From assembly GCA_030645355.1 (NCBI GenBank), contig JAUSNJ010000014.1, positions 1 through 39,336 on the forward strand: a stretch of 39,336 bases of DNA, given 5' to 3'. This DNA is from Rhodoferax sp. GTDB lineage: Bacteria > Pseudomonadota > Gammaproteobacteria > Burkholderiales > Burkholderiaceae_C. Positions within the stretch are counted from its first letter, which is position 1, and each line of letters starts with the position of its first letter. Positions 25,208-32,999 of this stretch are shown here, piece after piece. The position numbers and the translations under genes were made by a program. A model generated the notes under the pieces. The model was given only the letters and a program-made list of their open reading frames with translations, did not search any database and was not told the DNA's origin.

Positions 25208-27486
25208 CAGTCCGCTCTTTCCGGCTTGCCCACCAGTCGGCGCCGTTTGCGCTTGGACGCCGCGTCCAGCAGCATGCGACCCGCCCAGCGGAATACATTG
25301 AACTCAGCGACCAGGCCCCGCATCAGGCGCATGCGGTCACGCTGCTCCAGGTCGGGCATGCTCAGCGCCAGGTGCAATGCCGCGGCACACTGGTCGGAAT
25401 CATAGGGATTGACAATCAGTGATTCAGGCAACTCCCGGGCAGCGCCCGTGAATTCCGACAGGATCAGCACACCCCGCTCATCGTCGCGTGCCGCGACAAA
25501 CTCCTTGGCCACCAGGTTCATGCCATCGTGCAGACTGCTGACAAAACACAGGTCCGACGCGCGAAAGTACTCGTACACCTGTGGGGTTGCGTGTTGCTCG
25601 ACTTTTAGCACGATGGGGGGCGGTCCCCGTCGATCAAAGCGTGCGTTGATACGCGCCGCCAGTGCTCGGACTTGTGCCTCATGGTGCTGGTATTCGTCGA
25701 TGCTGGAACGCGTTGGCGCGGCGATTTGAACAAATGTGAATCGGCCAATCCAGTCGGGATTCAACTCCAGCAGCCGCTCAATGGACCGAAAGCGTTCCAG
25801 TATTCCCTTGGTGTAGTCCAGCCGGTCCACGCCTATGCCCAGCTTGTGCTCCTGTGGCAAGCCATTGCGCGAGCGGATCTCGCTGCGGCACTCCGGCACG
25901 CTCTTTTTCAGCAGTGCGGGCTCCGGTGGCCACTCGATCGAAATGGGATACCGCCGCACGGCCGTCATCTTGCCGCCAAAGGAAACATCAAAGGACTCGC
26001 GGTCCACACGTGCCTCCAGGAAACGGTCCACCGTGTCGACAAAATTATTGCAGTGGAACTGGGTATGGAAGCCCATGATGCTGCTGCCCAACATGCCCGC
26101 CAGTATCTCTTCACGCCAGGGGCAGATGGCGAAGGACTCCGGGTTAGGCCATGGGATGTGCCAAAAGCTGATGATCGTGGCGTCTGGCAGTTCGTCGCGA
26201 ATCATCTTGGGCAGCAGTGCAAAGTGGTAGTCCTGCACCAGCACAATCGGGTTGCGGGTCTTGGACTCCTTCACTACCGCCTGGGCGAACTTGCGGTTGA
26301 CGGCGACGTACTGCGCCCAGTCGCTGGACCGAAAGATCGGACGCACGTGGGCAATATGGCATAGGGGCCACATGCCTTCATTGGAAAAACCATAGTAGTA
26401 GCCGGCTTCCTCTTCCGGTGTCAGCCAGACGCGGCGGATCTGATACGCAGGATGCTCAGGCGGCACCGCAATGCGATCATGGCTATCGACCACCTCCTGG
26501 TCGGCCGACCCGCTGCCGTGGGCGATCCACGTGCCCGAGCAAGCCCGCATGATGGGCTCCAACGCCGTCACCAGACCACTGGCGGGACGCTGCACCTCGA
26601 CCATTTCGCCCCGTCGCTGGTGGATGTAGGGCTCACGGTTTGACACCACAATCACATCCTCGCCGCGCAGTTCACCGTGCAGAATGGTCCGCAGCGTATC
26701 GGGCGACCAGGTCAGCTGGCTTTCGTCGCGTGCGCGGTTCTCGGATTCCAATTCTTTGATGAGACGCTGCAGGTCCCTGGCGATGGGCTTGAAGCCTGGA
26801 AGGCTTGACTGGGGGGATACCTCCGGTCGGCGTAACAAGCCCTCACCGCGCAACAAGGCTTGCATACCGGCCATCCAGCCCCGCCACGACAATTGGGCAA
26901 CGACCACGGTAATCAGCGATACGGCCGCCGCCAGTGCCATGAATACATAGAACAGGTAGCGTTTGGTCTCTTCGCTGCGACGGGTCATGAAGCTCATGTC
27001 GTGCACCAGTACCAAGTGCCCGGCTGCGGTGGTGGTTGGCGTCGTTGTGTCGGTTTCTGTCGTTGTGTCGGTGACCGCCGGTGTGTCGGTGTTTACAGGT
27101 AAGACGGCGACATGCAGCAGGCCTCTGGCGCCTGACAGCAATTGCTCCCCCGGCGCTTTCCACCGCTGCAGGCTGGCGCAGGTTACTTCGGCGGGCAGCG
27201 TGCGGCTCGCCAGCATGGGGGCCGTCGTTGTGGCGCAGTAACCAATGGCGTAGAGACGTTCATCCTGCAAAATCCGGTTGAAGAATTCACTGGTCTTTGC
27301 CTTCTTGCCGGCTGCCAGTTGCTCCAGCAGTGGCCCGTGAATGGTATTGGCGATCAGTTCGGCGCGAATCTCGATATCCCGCACAAACCAGCGTAGCGTC
27401 ATCCGGTCTACAAGTGGCGCCACAGCGTAGGCGATCCCGGCCAGGACCAGCAGCAAAGGCAGTACAAAGCGCAAAGATAGTCTCAT
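25207..27486 (-). CDS. otsA: Membrane-anchored trehalose-6-phosphate synthase with sensor-like N-terminus
   Basis: The C-terminal two thirds (from about residue 277) are GT20 trehalose-6-phosphate synthase: [68 protein letters not shown] and [13 protein letters not shown]. It makes trehalose-6-phosphate from a nucleotide-glucose and glucose-6-phosphate. Unusually, the protein is 759 residues long because of about 275 extra N-terminal residues. These are a membrane helix (5-24), a periplasmic region (26-176) with a Thr/Asp-rich stretch (132-154), a second helix (177-197) and a HAMP-like segment (198-255). This is the layout of a receptor. ATG 27486 has GAGGAG upstream and lies nine bases after nhaD1. 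Confidence 0.9.
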   Translation of the reverse strand: MRLSLRFVLPLLLVLAGIAYAVAPLVDRMTLRWFVRDIEIRAELIANTIHGPLLEQLAAGKKAKTSEFFNRILQDERLYAIGYCATTTAPMLASRTLPAEVTCASLQRWKAPGEQLLSGARGLLHVAVLPVNTDTPAVTDTTTETDTTTPTTTAAGHLVLVHDMSFMTRRSEETKRYLFYVFMALAAAVSLITVVVAQLSWRGWMAGMQALLRGEGLLRRPEVSPQSSLPGFKPIARDLQRLIKELESENRARDESQLTWSPDTLRTILHGELRGEDVIVVSNREPYIHQRRGEMVEVQRPASGLVTALEPIMRACSGTWIAHGSGSADQEVVDSHDRIAVPPEHPAYQIRRVWLTPEEEAGYYYGFSNEGMWPLCHIAHVRPIFRSSDWAQYVAVNRKFAQAVVKESKTRNPIVLVQDYHFALLPKMIRDELPDATIISFWHIPWPNPESFAICPWREEILAGMLGSSIMGFHTQFHCNNFVDTVDRFLEARVDRESFDVSFGGKMTAVRRYPISIEWPPEPALLKKSVPECRSEIRSRNGLPQEHKLGIGVDRLDYTKGILERFRSIERLLELNPDWIGRFTFVQIAAPTRSSIDEYQHHEAQVRALAARINARFDRRGPPPIVLKVEQHATPQVYEYFRASDLCFVSSLHDGMNLVAKEFVAARDDERGVLILSEFTGAARELPESLIVNPYDSDQCAAALHLALSMPDLEQRDRMRLMRGLVAEFNVFRWAGRMLLDAASKRKRRRLVGKPERAD
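27041..27110. repeat. Degenerate tandem repeat in otsA
   Basis: On the plus strand GTCGTTGTGTCGGT and shorter GTGTCGGT units recur imperfectly, encoding the Thr/Asp-rich periplasmic linker (residues about 132-154). Length variation by slippage is possible. Confidence 0.5.
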
Positions 27487-27495
27487 GGATACTCC

Positions 27496-28809
27496 TCAAT
27501 GCAATATTTGATGCTGGATCAGATAGACTCCCGCCCCCGCCAGATAGCCTACGAGCGCAAGGCCACTGATCTTCTTGACGTACCAGAAGAAGTGAATCTT
27601 CTCCAGTCCCATGGCCGCAACACCGGCCGCCGAGCCAATGATCAATATTGATCCACCGGTGCCGGCACAGTAGGCCAGGAACTCCCAGAAAAAATGGTCC
27701 GGCGGGTATTGGGCCAGACTGTACATGCCCATGGCCGCCGCCACCAGCGGTACGTTGTCCACAATGGCGCTGGCCACGCCGATAAGCATCACGATGACGG
27801 ACTGGTGGCCAATGGTCTTGTCCAGCCACTGCGCCAGCGCAGTCAGGATGTGGGTGTGCTCCAGGGTTGCGACCGACAGCAGGATGCCGATAAAAAACAC
27901 CAGCGATGCCATGTCAATCCGGCTCATGGCGTGCACCAGTGTGAGCGGCTGGCGGGTGCCCTCATCCATATTGCGATGCACCAGGTCACCCACCACCCAC
28001 AGGATACCCAGGCCAAACAGTATGCCCATGAACGGGGGGAGGTCGGTCACTGTTTTGAACACGGGGACCGCCACCAAAATGCTGAGCCCGAGGAAGAACA
28101 TCAGGTTGCGTTCAAACACGGTCGTGTTCTGCTTCTCAGTGGTTTGTTCACGCGCAGGCGCCACCACCCGTTGTCCGCGCAGGACATGGGCCACAATGGC
28201 CAGCGGGACCAGCATGCTGACCAGAGAGGGCAGTATTACTCCCTTGACGATGGCCAGGCTGGTGACCTGCCCACCAATCCACAGCATGGTGGTTGTCACA
28301 TCACCAATGGGCGACCAGGCACCGCCGGAGTTGGCCGATATGACGATGATGCCGGCAAAGAACAGCCGGTCATCGTGTTTGGCCAGCAGCTTGCGCATCA
28401 GCGAAATCATGACAATGGTGGTGGTCAGGTTGTCCAGGATGGCACTGAGAAAAAAGGTGACAAACCCGACCAGCCACATCAGCGTGGACAGTTTGGTGGT
28501 TTTGATGCGGGTGGTGATGACATCGAAGCCGTGGTGTGCATCGACCACTTCCACAATGGTCATGGCCCCCATCAGGAAGAACACGATCTGCGCCGTTCCC
28601 ATCAGGGACTCGCCTAACTGTTCGCCCACCAGGTGGGCATCGCCCACCGACACGGCGTAGATCGTCCAGAGCAGGCCAGCCCCCACCAGGGCGGAGCCCG
28701 ACTTGTTGATTTTGAGCGGGTGTTCCAGTGCAATCGCCGCGTAGACGATTACAAAGATGGCGATCAGAGCGGCGAGCACAAGAGGGGGATGGCTGGAGAG
28801 CAGGGGCAT
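27496..28809 (-). CDS. nhaD: NhaD-type Na+/H+ antiporter (paralog 1)
   Basis: This 437-residue inner-membrane antiporter exchanges cytoplasmic Na+ (or Li+) for external H+. About 11-12 hydrophobic helices are visible. Signatures shared with the two other copies are ALEHPLKINKS, FFLMGAMTIVEVVDAH, FLSAILDNLTTTIVMISL, GGAWSPIGDVTTTMLWIGG, SAIVDNVPLVAAAMGMY and YCAGTGGSILIIGSAAG. The central loop after VLRGQRVV differs most from the other paralogs. The ATG at 28809 has GGAGTAAC upstream. It is the first gene of the nhaD-otsA-otsB-GH15 operon, joining ion export to trehalose synthesis. NhaD is the best family fit. The wider ion-transporter superfamily is the fallback. Confidence 0.88.
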   Translation of the reverse strand: MPLLSSHPPLVLAALIAIFVIVYAAIALEHPLKINKSGSALVGAGLLWTIYAVSVGDAHLVGEQLGESLMGTAQIVFFLMGAMTIVEVVDAHHGFDVITTRIKTTKLSTLMWLVGFVTFFLSAILDNLTTTIVMISLMRKLLAKHDDRLFFAGIIVISANSGGAWSPIGDVTTTMLWIGGQVTSLAIVKGVILPSLVSMLVPLAIVAHVLRGQRVVAPAREQTTEKQNTTVFERNLMFFLGLSILVAVPVFKTVTDLPPFMGILFGLGILWVVGDLVHRNMDEGTRQPLTLVHAMSRIDMASLVFFIGILLSVATLEHTHILTALAQWLDKTIGHQSVIVMLIGVASAIVDNVPLVAAAMGMYSLAQYPPDHFFWEFLAYCAGTGGSILIIGSAAGVAAMGLEKIHFFWYVKKISGLALVGYLAGAGVYLIQHQILH

Positions 28810-28889
28810 GGTCGTAGTTACTCCGCGTGGCGGCCCGACCAGCGCATCAACCTGTCACGCTGCAATACGCAACGTGTACACCCTGGGCC

Positions 28890-28895
28890 ATTCTA
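28890..28895 (-). promoter_or_regulatory. Candidate -10 box of the nhaD1 operon
   Basis: TAGAAT on the minus strand, about 80 bases before the nhaD1 ATG. The leader holds a GTGTACAC palindrome at 28874-28881. No convincing -35 box. Confidence 0.3.
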
Positions 28896-28933
28896 TGTGG
28901 TGACGAACACGTAACCGAACGATGGGCCTGCAC

Positions 28934-29422
28934 TCAGATTTGTGCCAGGGGCGTTTCTTCTGCCGCTTCGTCGGCATTTAGCACGTCAATCAGCTTGCCA
29001 AGGTCTTCGTCCAGGCGCAGCAAGGTGTCTCCACTCAAACTGCTCAGTGCATCCGGAAGCACACCCTCAAACGGGCCAGGTACTTTCTTCAAAAGCCGTG
29101 ATCCGGCTGGCAAGATTTTGAGTCGCACATTACGCCGATCATCGGGGGCTTTTTCCAAAGTGATCAGTTCTTTGCGGAGCAAGGTCTTGATCAAATTGCT
29201 GGCAGTGGATTGGTGGACTTCCATGTTCGAGGCAACCTCGCCCATGCCAATGCCGGGGTTCGCTTTGATCACACTCAGCGCCCAAACCTGGGCGCCGCCC
29301 AGTCCCACTTGCTTCTCCATCTGTCGGAAATGGGTGCGTACCGCGTTGAATACCACTCGGAATCGGCGCAATACCTTGGCGGGTGTGACCGATTCAACTG
29401 GCAAGGGGGCTGCGGATTTCAT
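28934..29422 (-). CDS. MarR-family transcriptional regulator
   Basis: This is a winged-helix dimeric DNA-binding protein of about 162 residues. The core reads FRQMEKQVGLGGAQVWALSVIKANPGIGMGEVASNMEVHQSTASNLIKTLLRKELITLEKAPDDRRNVRLKIL, with the recognition helix at VHQSTASNLIKTLL and the wing DDRRNV containing the conserved Asp-Arg. The ligand is unknown. ATG 29422 is my choice. A TTG at 29467 would add 15 residues. It lies downstream of the DapB-like gene on the same strand (76 bases) and upstream of nhaD1, and could control either, or the divergent ClC gene. Neither start has a good ribosome-binding site. Confidence 0.85.
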   Translation of the reverse strand: MKSAAPLPVESVTPAKVLRRFRVVFNAVRTHFRQMEKQVGLGGAQVWALSVIKANPGIGMGEVASNMEVHQSTASNLIKTLLRKELITLEKAPDDRRNVRLKILPAGSRLLKKVPGPFEGVLPDALSSLSGDTLLRLDEDLGKLIDVLNADEAAEETPLAQI

Positions 29423-29498
29423 GGCTTTAACGTACTTTGACTTTGACCCCCTGATGATAGGGTTCAAACGCTGTCACATCCTAGCGCCGGCAGCTTTC

Positions 29499-30245
29499 TC
29501 ACTGCACGGCAAGTTGTTCCCGCAGCTTCTTCATCAACAAGTCTTCAAACGTATAGAAGCCTTTGTCGCAAAGTACCAGTTCATTCAATGCAAACGCGGC
29601 TCCCGTGCCAAACGCCTCGCGTTTGATCGAGTCATGTGTAAGTCGCACTGTTTGATAGGGAAACCCAAAAATCACCTCGTGGTGCCCAACAATTCCGCCA
29701 AGTCGCAGGGACGTTATTTTTTCCGATCCCAACTCCAGGCTCTCGGCAATTTTCCTTGCGGTGCCTGAAACCTCCGGCTTTTCCTTGAAGTGTTGCTCCA
29801 GGATTTCGACGTCTGCAAACGGGGCGATGCTCCTCAGCAACTTGGCTGCCATGATCAAAAAGTTGATTCCCAAAGTGATGTTGGGGGAGCACAGAATGCG
29901 GGTGTACCCACCAAGACTGCGGGCATAGTCGAGCTGGGTCTCCGTGTAGGCCGAGATGGCGCTGACCAACACCATGTTTCTGCGCTTAAGCTCTTCGCCA
30001 TATTTCATCAATGACTCAGGTACTGAAAAATCAACGAGCGCATCTACGGGGTGGGCATCAAGCCAGTTTGAAAAAATGATTCCTTCAAGCCCGATCAGCG
30101 GAATTTCACTCCCTTGAAGCGTTTGAAAATCTGCGCAGGCTGAGCGTCGTGCAACCCAACACAACTCAAAACGAGGATCGTCCCTTAACACTTGAGCCAC
30201 TGCGTGGCCCGCCTTGCCATACCCGATTAGTCCTATCTTGATCAA
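29499..30245 (-). CDS. Divergent DapB-like dihydrodipicolinate reductase homolog
   Basis: This 248-residue oxidoreductase has a Rossmann nucleotide site (KIGLIGYGKAGHAVAQVL) and a C-terminal domain like 4-hydroxy-tetrahydrodipicolinate reductase. LVDFSVPES, SPNITLGINFL, KEKPEVSGTARKIAE and GGIVGHHEVIFGF match DapB landmarks. The canonical HHRHK-DAPSGTA segment is changed to EQHFKEKPEVSGTA, so the usual His-His pair and the DAP part are lost. A lysine-pathway role is therefore doubtful. It may reduce another imine or keto acid. Start is TTG 30245, preceded by AAGGAG at eight bases. It is divergent from the ClC gene and possibly cotranscribed with marR. Confidence 0.7.
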   Translation of the reverse strand: MIKIGLIGYGKAGHAVAQVLRDDPRFELCWVARRSACADFQTLQGSEIPLIGLEGIIFSNWLDAHPVDALVDFSVPESLMKYGEELKRRNMVLVSAISAYTETQLDYARSLGGYTRILCSPNITLGINFLIMAAKLLRSIAPFADVEILEQHFKEKPEVSGTARKIAESLELGSEKITSLRLGGIVGHHEVIFGFPYQTVRLTHDSIKREAFGTGAAFALNELVLCDKGFYTFEDLLMKKLREQLAVQ

Positions 30246-30291
30246 TGGGCTGTCTCCTTATGCCTGTAGTGTGAGAGAAAAATACATTTGC

Positions 30292-30330
30292 TAAAATATA
30301 CATCATGTATTTGTTGCAATGTATTATTGC
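30292..30330. promoter_or_regulatory. AT-rich operator region between DapB-like and ClC genes
   Basis: TAAAAT (30292-30297) is a possible -10 box for the ClC gene. ATACATCATGTAT (30298-30310) is a perfect palindrome around one C. ATGTATT occurs at 30305 and again at 30319, 14 bases apart, and GCAAT/ATTGC forms another short inverted repeat. The 14-base ATGTATT spacing recurs upstream of the gene at 32437. Confidence 0.45.
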
Positions 30331-30371
30331 GAACATCAATATCACCGCCAACAATCGCACGTAAAGCAAAT

Positions 30372-31766
30372 ATGCGCCCGCATCCCGATATTCCAACGGC
30401 TTTCAAAAAAGAACTCTCCGATTGGCATATGTGGACGGGCCGCGGTGTGGTCATAGCGTTCGCCGCATTGGCAGGTGCGACGGTGGTCGCATTTACGTGG
30501 CTTGCGGAGCATGCGCTGGCCCAGTTCTTCCTGTTTCAGAAAGCCTATTGGTGTGGCCCACTGCTCTGGATGCCCTTTTCGACTGCGGCCATTGTCTGGC
30601 TCACCTTGCGATTTGCGCCCGGTGCTGCTGGGTCGGGAATCCCTCAGGTCATTGCGGCACTGGAGCCGCAGGCCAGTGGCGGTGTTCGTCAGTTGTATGT
30701 GTCGGTAAAGCTCTCGATCGCCAAAATCCTGCTGACGGCCTGGGGCTTGTTGGCGGGCCTATCCATTGGCAGGGAGGGACCTTCCGTCCAAATTGCAGCC
30801 GGAGTGATGCACCATGCCAGACGGTGGATGCCAAAGCGTGCGCACATCTCGGACCATAGCCTGCTTATTGCTGGCGGCGCGGCAGGAATAGCCGCCGCAT
30901 TCAATACACCGCTGGGTGGCGTGATGTTCGCCATAGAGGAGCTTTCGAAAAAGTCCGATCAACGCAGCAACAGTTTGGTACTCGTTGCGATTGTGGTGGC
31001 GGGTCTGATGGGTGTTTCAGCGTATGGCAACGCAAGCTACTTTGGCATCATTCGCGTGGAAGGTTTTGGCTCGGCGCTGATCTTTCCGGCAGTCCTGGTG
31101 GCCGTATGCTGTGGAGTCGCGGGCGGACTCTTTTCACGGCTGCTGATCGTGTCACTATCAGGAAGCTCTTCGGATTGGTTCAGCAAGTCCCGTAGAAACT
31201 TCCCCGTCATTTTTGCCGCTGGTTGCGGATTTGCTGTCGCAATCCTGGGCGTTGTCAGCAACGGGGAAACTTACGGGAGTGGCTATGCGCACAACCGCGC
31301 CATGCTGGAAAACACCAGCGACACGTCATCTCTCTATGTTCTTTTGAAATTTGTTGCAACGTGGCTTTCTACCTGGTCCGGCGTGCCGGCCGGCGTTTTT
31401 GCGCCATCGCTGGCCATTGGTGGAGCCTTGGGCAACGATATCGCGCAACTCACCTCCTACGCCAACGCACCGACATTGATCGCCTTAGGCATGGCTGGCT
31501 TTCTCGCTGCAGTCACTCAGGCACCCCTTACTGCGTTCATCATTGTCATGGAGATGGTTGACGGGCATGGGCTGGTACTAAGCCTGATGGCCAGCGCATT
31601 GGTTGCCAGCGGTGTCTCCAAGCTAATCAGTGGCCCCCTGTATCCCTCACTAGCTGAACTGCAGTTGTCGCGGATCAGGCAATGGGCCGCACCAAGTGCT
31701 AAGGGGGCACATGCACAGGCAAAACCAGTTCAATTTTCCAATGCAAATGAGTCGGGGAGCAACTGA
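30372..31766 (+). CDS. ClC-family chloride channel/exchanger
   Basis: This is a 464-residue ClC membrane protein. Ion-path motifs are intact: GSGIPQ (87-92), GREGPS with the gating Glu at about 135, AAFNTPLGGVMFAIEE with the proton-pathway Glu near 189-190, and GVPAGVFAPSLAIGGALG. The presence of both glutamates argues for a Cl-/H+ exchanger rather than a passive channel. The C-terminus ends shortly after the last helices with no CBS domains. The ATG at 30372 gives the usual length, and an upstream in-frame start is unlikely. It is followed after one base by a universal stress protein gene, so the two are cotranscribed. The role is probably acid or osmotic ion balance. Confidence 0.9.
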   Translation: MRPHPDIPTAFKKELSDWHMWTGRGVVIAFAALAGATVVAFTWLAEHALAQFFLFQKAYWCGPLLWMPFSTAAIVWLTLRFAPGAAGSGIPQVIAALEPQASGGVRQLYVSVKLSIAKILLTAWGLLAGLSIGREGPSVQIAAGVMHHARRWMPKRAHISDHSLLIAGGAAGIAAAFNTPLGGVMFAIEELSKKSDQRSNSLVLVAIVVAGLMGVSAYGNASYFGIIRVEGFGSALIFPAVLVAVCCGVAGGLFSRLLIVSLSGSSSDWFSKSRRNFPVIFAAGCGFAVAILGVVSNGETYGSGYAHNRAMLENTSDTSSLYVLLKFVATWLSTWSGVPAGVFAPSLAIGGALGNDIAQLTSYANAPTLIALGMAGFLAAVTQAPLTAFIIVMEMVDGHGLVLSLMASALVASGVSKLISGPLYPSLAELQLSRIRQWAAPSAKGAHAQAKPVQFSNANESGSN

Positions 31767-31767
31767 G

Positions 31768-32307
31768 ATGCGCAAAAGAATTCTGGTTGTCGTAGATGAC
31801 CGCGCAGTCACGCAATCTGCAATTCGGCAGGCGATTGAATTGGCGCAAGCCATTCGCGCTGATATCCATTTCTTTAGTGTTTTGCCTGCCCAAGGCGTCG
31901 TAGGTTTTGATCATCTTCCGGTGGCAGAGATCTCCAAAAACGACTTGGGAAACGAAGCGACCGCGTATGCCCAAAAATTGCTGTCTGCTGCCAGCGAGTG
32001 GGCTGAGCAATCGGGCATTCACAGCTTCTGCGCATTGGCTTCGGATTCAGATGGTGCGCAATGCGTGTCTGACGTCGCTACAAAGAAGCATTGCAGCCTG
32101 ATTGTGGTGGGGGCCGAAGGGGGAAATGCCGTGCCGCAGCATCTCGATGGCAGCATCATCACTGGACTGATTTCCGCTGCCTTGGTTCCTGTTCTGGTCT
32201 GTCGGGATGCCGGTTCGAGTGGAGGTTTTTGGCATCGAGACAGCGTTTCCTTTCGCGCGAGGCAATGGAGCCGGGAACTCCTGGAGCGACGCGAGAAGAA
32301 TGACTGA
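31768..32307 (+). CDS. Universal stress protein (UspA family)
   Basis: This is a 179-residue UspA-fold protein: RKRILVVVDDRAVTQSAIRQAIELAQAIRADIHFFSVLP at the start, a central helical part, and CSLIVVGAEGGNAVPQHLDGSIITGLISAALVPVLVCRD at the end. The usual ATP-binding GxxG-x9-GS pattern is altered to GAEGGNAVPQHLDGSI, so nucleotide binding is uncertain. About 25 residues after the Usp fold are Arg-rich. ATG 31768 follows GGGGAG and starts one base after the ClC stop. Pairing of Usp with a transporter suggests a small cytoplasmic regulator of that transporter, which is inference. Confidence 0.85.
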   Translation: MRKRILVVVDDRAVTQSAIRQAIELAQAIRADIHFFSVLPAQGVVGFDHLPVAEISKNDLGNEATAYAQKLLSAASEWAEQSGIHSFCALASDSDGAQCVSDVATKKHCSLIVVGAEGGNAVPQHLDGSIITGLISAALVPVLVCRDAGSSGGFWHRDSVSFRARQWSRELLERREKND

Positions 32308-32311
32308 GGCA

Positions 32312-32337
32312 AAAAAAGGGAGCCCGAAAAGGGCTCC
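32312..32337 (-). terminator. Minus-strand terminator-like hairpin downstream of the usp gene
   Basis: GGAGCCC-TTTTC-GGGCTCC followed by TTTTTTT occurs on the minus strand. On the plus strand the hairpin is followed by AAGTG and has no T tract. The only minus-strand gene upstream of it is nhaD2, whose message would have to cross the gene at 32437-32967 as antisense. Confidence 0.55.
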
Positions 32338-32353
32338 AAGTGAACTCACCTAG

Positions 32354-32409
32354 TTTGTCAATCACTTCATACCAATTCGGATTGACAAATGGCATTGTAT
32401 TGTTACAAA
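32354..32409 (+). promoter_or_regulatory. Promoter with inverted-repeat operator for the secreted protein gene
   Basis: TTTGTCAATC (32354-32363) and GATTGACAAA (32380-32389) form a perfect 10-base inverted repeat with a 16-base spacer. TTGACA at 32382-32387 inside the right arm is an ideal -35 box, and TACAAA at 32404-32409 is a plausible -10 box 16 bases later. A protein bound to the arms would block the -35 box. Confidence 0.55.
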
Positions 32410-32436
32410 TGTATTTGTCCATTTTTGCGGAAGCCT

Positions 32437-32967
32437 ATGCGCCATTTGATTCAATGCTTGATTCTCTCGATGGTCGCCTACTCGACCACGGCTACCGCGC
32501 AACGATGCGGAGCAACTTGCGCAAATGCGGAGTCGTGGCTCGGTTCGTCTGAACAAGCGTTAATGGGATCCATTCCAGAGCTCAAACGGGTGCCGAAGCC
32601 CGCTCTGGGACCTCGCAATTCACGCGGAAAGTGGGTGATACCTGACATCGTCTTCGCGACACAGTCCTACAGTGTCACCTACTTCATTGGTGGGGGCCAT
32701 GTGACCCGAATAGAGCTTCTTAGCTCTGCATCCAACGACCAGTGCACGCATCGGATTCCGTTTGAACTGGCTTTGGCGGAGCTTGGTAAGACATATGGCG
32801 AGAGCCACGCTTCCGGCACTTTCGAGGGCGGTGGAGTATCGACGCAATCCGCGGCCTTCGCTACGGATGCCGTGGATGTATCGTTGCACTTGTCGGTGTC
32901 CCCCGATGAATGCTCGACCCGGGTTATTTATAAGACCCGGCAAGTGAAGGATGCATCCGAACTGTGA
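32437..32967 (+). CDS. Hypothetical secreted Cys-containing protein
   Basis: I do not recognise this family. The 176-residue product starts with a signal peptide (MRHLIQCLILSMVAYSTTATAQ), then a mature domain of about 154 residues with CGATC near the start and further Cys in DQCTHR and DECSTR, so one or two disulfides are possible. The fold looks mixed, with beta-like stretches YSVTYFIGGGHVTRIELL and DVSLHLSV. ATG 32437 gives a proper signal peptide. ATG 32389 would overlap the operator. It converges on nhaD2 with 32 bases between the stops and no strong terminator. Confidence 0.6.
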   Translation: MRHLIQCLILSMVAYSTTATAQRCGATCANAESWLGSSEQALMGSIPELKRVPKPALGPRNSRGKWVIPDIVFATQSYSVTYFIGGGHVTRIELLSSASNDQCTHRIPFELALAELGKTYGESHASGTFEGGGVSTQSAAFATDAVDVSLHLSVSPDECSTRVIYKTRQVKDASEL

Positions 32968-32999
32968 CGCTGACGTGGGCTAGGGGCAACCCAGCCGGG

